This document shows positions 6,155 to 8,281 of a stretch of 8,281 nt of DNA, piece after piece. The stretch is from positions 1-8,281 of the forward strand of contig JAPUJL010000288.1 of the NCBI GenBank assembly GCA_027296185.1. The letters are read 5' to 3'. The notes under the pieces are model-generated. The model did no database searches and was not told the origin of the DNA. It saw nothing but the letters and a program-made list of their open reading frames with translations. The DNA comes from SAR324 cluster bacterium. GTDB lineage: Bacteria > SAR324 > JACQKK01. How positions within the stretch are numbered: position 1 is the first letter of the stretch; every line of letters begins with the position of its first letter. Both the position numbers and the translations under genes were made by a program.

Positions 6155-7717
6155 ATGTGGCCAAGCCGCAAATCCGACGATCGTTCCCATTTTACGGCCG
6201 GCGGAAACCGGCCGGTTCGCCGCCGGATGGGCTGGATCGGCGGGCTGTTCGGTCCGCCTGCCATCGAAAACCTGGTCGACGAAAATTTTCCGTCCTGGCA
6301 GGACTTCTCCGCCCAGAAGATGGAAGAGGCCGAGCTTCAGCGGCAGGGCGAGCGGCTCGAGATTCCGCCTCACAAGATCTCCATCAGCTCCCCGCTGCAG
6401 CGGAACTTCCTCTATTTCCTGATGGTGGCCGGTACCCTGGGCTTGGGCTATTCCGTGCCCGAATGGGCGCCGATCCTGATCTACGGCGCGATTCTGGTGG
6501 CATTCGTGATCGCGCTGCTGACCATCTTCCGCGACGGAATCTTCCTGCACATGGAGGGTCATCGCCTGGCCGTGGATTCGGAGATGATCAACAAGCACAC
6601 CCACGGCCCCGCCACCGACGACGAGGGCCAGCCGACCCGCGGGCTGCTGAGAGCCTTCGGGATGAAAAAGAAGACCATCTTCCGCAGCAAGCTCCTCCAG
6701 ATTCACTATCAGAACGTACTGCGCACCTTCGAGCAGGGCGCCCGCCGCACCTGGGTCTATCAGGACGCGTCGATCAGCGAGATCCAGACCCTATTGTCCC
6801 AGCGCGGGATGAAGCTGGTCTGGACGGTGGTCGAAGTGCTGCCCCAGCTGGGGCTGCTCGGCACGCTGATCGGCCTGACGATGATGTTTATGGCCTTCCG
6901 CACGTCGGTGGTGGCACCGGAAATTTCGATCATCTCGGGCTTCGGCACGGCCCTCGGCACCACGATTCTCGCCAACCTGTTCGTGCTCGTCCTGCGCCCG
7001 CTGCACATGCAGAACGAGCGCTCCATGAACGAGATCCTCTCCACGCTTCAGACGCTGATGGCGATTTTCATCCTGCCCACCCAGCAGTACGCCATGGAGC
7101 GCACCTTCGGGCGCCAGACCCCAGCCTCCAACACGGCGGCGACTGAGCCCCTCCCGGCCCTGATGGCCCCGGAAAGCGAGACGCGCATCTCGCGCACCCT
7201 GGAGAAACTTACCGGAACCCTGAAGGAGTACGTGGATTTCCACGAGAAGATGGACAATGGCGCCATCGCCCGGGAAACCGCGAGCATCGCCGCGGACGTC
7301 CAGTCCGCCCTGCGCAGCTTCCAGCAATCGGTCAGCCCGGAGCAACTGCGAATGCAGCAGGAGGCCGTCGCCAAGCTCACCGAATCGGTGCAGAACCTGT
7401 CGCAAAAGCTCTCCACTGTGGAGCAGGCCGCGCCGCGCCCCAGCGAGCAGTCCGAGCGCATCGAGCACGATCTGACCCAGCTGCGGGTGCTCACCCGCGA
7501 CACGCTGGTGCTGCTGGAGCAAATCGCCAACCGCCTTCCGGATCGGGGCGAGAGCGCCAAGGACCTGCTAAGCCTGCGGAAATCGATTCACGACCAGGTG
7601 TTTCCCGAAGCCGAGCCGGAGCGGCCGACCCCGCGGGGCCAGGGGGATAAGGAGCCGCGCACCGAGCGCCCGGGCATCGCCTCGCCTCGCATCCGGTTGA
7701 CGAAAGAGCGCAGATGA
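6155..7717 (+). CDS. MotA/TolQ/ExbB-family proton-channel protein with long cytoplasmic tail
   Basis: This 520-residue inner-membrane protein carries an amphipathic or basic N-terminus, two hydrophobic segments (about 84-100 and 104-124), a large cytoplasmic loop (125-219) and two further TM helices (about 220-247 and 256-282). The latter hold the family core: LPQLGLLGTLIGLTMMF (229-245) and SGFGTALGTTILANLFVLVL (261-280). Thr237 and Thr269 align by eye with the channel threonines of ExbB. Such proteins form pentamers around two single-TM partners and use an ion gradient to drive rotation. Beyond residue 310 is an extra tail: Pro/Ala linker (320-340), long helical or coiled-coil stretch (about 343-460) and a charged, probably disordered end. 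MotA, TolQ and ExbB lack such a tail; ZorA of the Zorya defence system has a long helical one. It overlaps its partner gene by ATGA. Family membership is confident; the biological role is not known. Confidence 0.85.
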   Translation: MWPSRKSDDRSHFTAGGNRPVRRRMGWIGGLFGPPAIENLVDENFPSWQDFSAQKMEEAELQRQGERLEIPPHKISISSPLQRNFLYFLMVAGTLGLGYSVPEWAPILIYGAILVAFVIALLTIFRDGIFLHMEGHRLAVDSEMINKHTHGPATDDEGQPTRGLLRAFGMKKKTIFRSKLLQIHYQNVLRTFEQGARRTWVYQDASISEIQTLLSQRGMKLVWTVVEVLPQLGLLGTLIGLTMMFMAFRTSVVAPEISIISGFGTALGTTILANLFVLVLRPLHMQNERSMNEILSTLQTLMAIFILPTQQYAMERTFGRQTPASNTAATEPLPALMAPESETRISRTLEKLTGTLKEYVDFHEKMDNGAIARETASIAADVQSALRSFQQSVSPEQLRMQQEAVAKLTESVQNLSQKLSTVEQAAPRPSEQSERIEHDLTQLRVLTRDTLVLLEQIANRLPDRGESAKDLLSLRKSIHDQVFPEAEPERPTPRGQGDKEPRTERPGIASPRIRLTKERR

Positions 7718-8277
7718 TCGCCGCCACCCCCGAAAAACGATCCCAGGGGGCGCTGATTACCTTCGTGGACCTGTTGTTCCTGCTGATCGCCTTCTTCGTG
7801 CTGCTGCTCTTCTATATCCAGCAACAGCGCGCGGTGGTGGAAATCGAACTCGAGGAAAAGCAGGCGCAACTGGAATCCATGGAGCAGGAGAAGACCACGA
7901 TCGAGGCGGTGATCGAGGAACTGCAGCCCTACATCGCCCAGTTCAATTCCCTGCGGCGGGTCGAGAAGGAACGCAAGCGCGCCCAGACCGCACGCGACCT
8001 GCGGCGGCAACGGAAGGGGCGGGCGAAACTGGAATACATCGTGCTGGAAAACGGCGAGATTCTCCACCAGGAGCAGCGCTACAGCGTGAAGCGGTTTATC
8101 CGGAAAGTGGTGGTGCCCATGCGGGAGACCAGTTGGATCTCCTTCCGCGCTTTCGCCCGGCCGGAGACGCCCTTCGGGCGCGTGGTGGGCTCGCGCCGCA
8201 AATTGCTCGTCGACCAGGGCGAGTTCGATACCTATTGGGACAATCTCACCCGCCAGGCCCCTGCCGAGTCCCGCTGA
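7714..8277 (+). CDS. ExbD/TolR/MotB-like single-TM partner of the channel protein
   Basis: This 187-residue protein has a short cytoplasmic N-terminus, one TM helix (about 14-35) and a periplasmic remainder. Asp19 in ITFVDLLFLLIAFF occupies the place of the ion-carrying aspartate of ExbD, TolR and MotB, which is the main ground for the call along with its position. A Glu/Gln-rich coiled coil (about 38-75) and a very basic stretch (80-104) follow, then an apparently alpha/beta domain of about 80 residues (105-185) with the motifs LENGEILHQEQRY, WISFRAFARPETPFG and FDTYWDNL. I do not recognise this domain. It is not the OmpA-like peptidoglycan-binding domain of MotB or ZorB, and it differs by eye from the small ExbD/TolR domain. 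ATG 7714 shares ATGA with the preceding stop, implying translational coupling and fixed stoichiometry. The window ends four bases after the stop. Confidence 0.75.
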   Translation: MIAATPEKRSQGALITFVDLLFLLIAFFVLLLFYIQQQRAVVEIELEEKQAQLESMEQEKTTIEAVIEELQPYIAQFNSLRRVEKERKRAQTARDLRRQRKGRAKLEYIVLENGEILHQEQRYSVKRFIRKVVVPMRETSWISFRAFARPETPFGRVVGSRRKLLVDQGEFDTYWDNLTRQAPAESR

Positions 8278-8281
8278 TCCC

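Noticed and set aside
6155..8277. Calling the pair zorAB, tolQR, exbBD or motAB outright
   Set aside because: Tail, topology and partner domain do not fit any one of these cleanly, and no diagnostic neighbours are in the window, so no gene symbols were given.

Overview
The window is a GC-rich stretch of bacterial chromosome with every recognisable gene on the + strand. It reads as ordinary metabolic genes followed by an unassigned membrane motor pair. The GC-rich codon use, the style of the crotonase tail and the fused ATP sulfurylase/APS kinase suggest a high-GC proteobacterium, possibly a gammaproteobacterium. That placement is inference; nothing in the window fixes the taxon.

Left part (1-1072): the last 61 codons of a crotonase-family (enoyl-CoA hydratase-like) protein, then a 220-residue unrecognised protein with an N-terminal export signal and five cysteines, probably a lipoprotein or secreted protein.

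Middle part (1177-5968): three cytosolic enzymes. They are formate-tetrahydrofolate ligase (fhs), a bifunctional sulfate adenylyltransferase/adenylylsulfate kinase (sat-cysC fusion), and a D-2-hydroxyacid dehydrogenase. All three keep their diagnostic motifs. fhs feeds formate into one-carbon metabolism. The fusion protein activates sulfate to APS and PAPS. The dehydrogenase interconverts a 2-oxoacid and a D-2-hydroxyacid of unknown identity. The gaps between them (288 and 76 bases) hold hairpins, so they need not form one operon. The 288-base leader of sat-cysC is the most structured non-coding stretch: a possible promoter, a run of Cys codons in an upstream open frame that ends in an ATGA overlap with the sat start, two mutually exclusive GC-rich hairpins, and a clear ribosome binding site.

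Right part (6155-8277): after a strong bulged hairpin and a possible extended -10 promoter lies a translationally coupled pair. The first protein is a four-TM MotA/TolQ/ExbB-type channel subunit with an added helical cytoplasmic tail of about 200 residues. The second is a single-TM ExbD/MotB-type partner with the expected membrane aspartate, but with a coiled coil and a short unrecognised C-terminal domain instead of an OmpA-like domain. Together they look like an ion-driven 5:2-type motor not assignable to flagella, Tol or Ton. The long ZorA-like tail makes this pair the best candidate for an undescribed system, but the window stops four bases after the second gene, so any effector genes are out of view.
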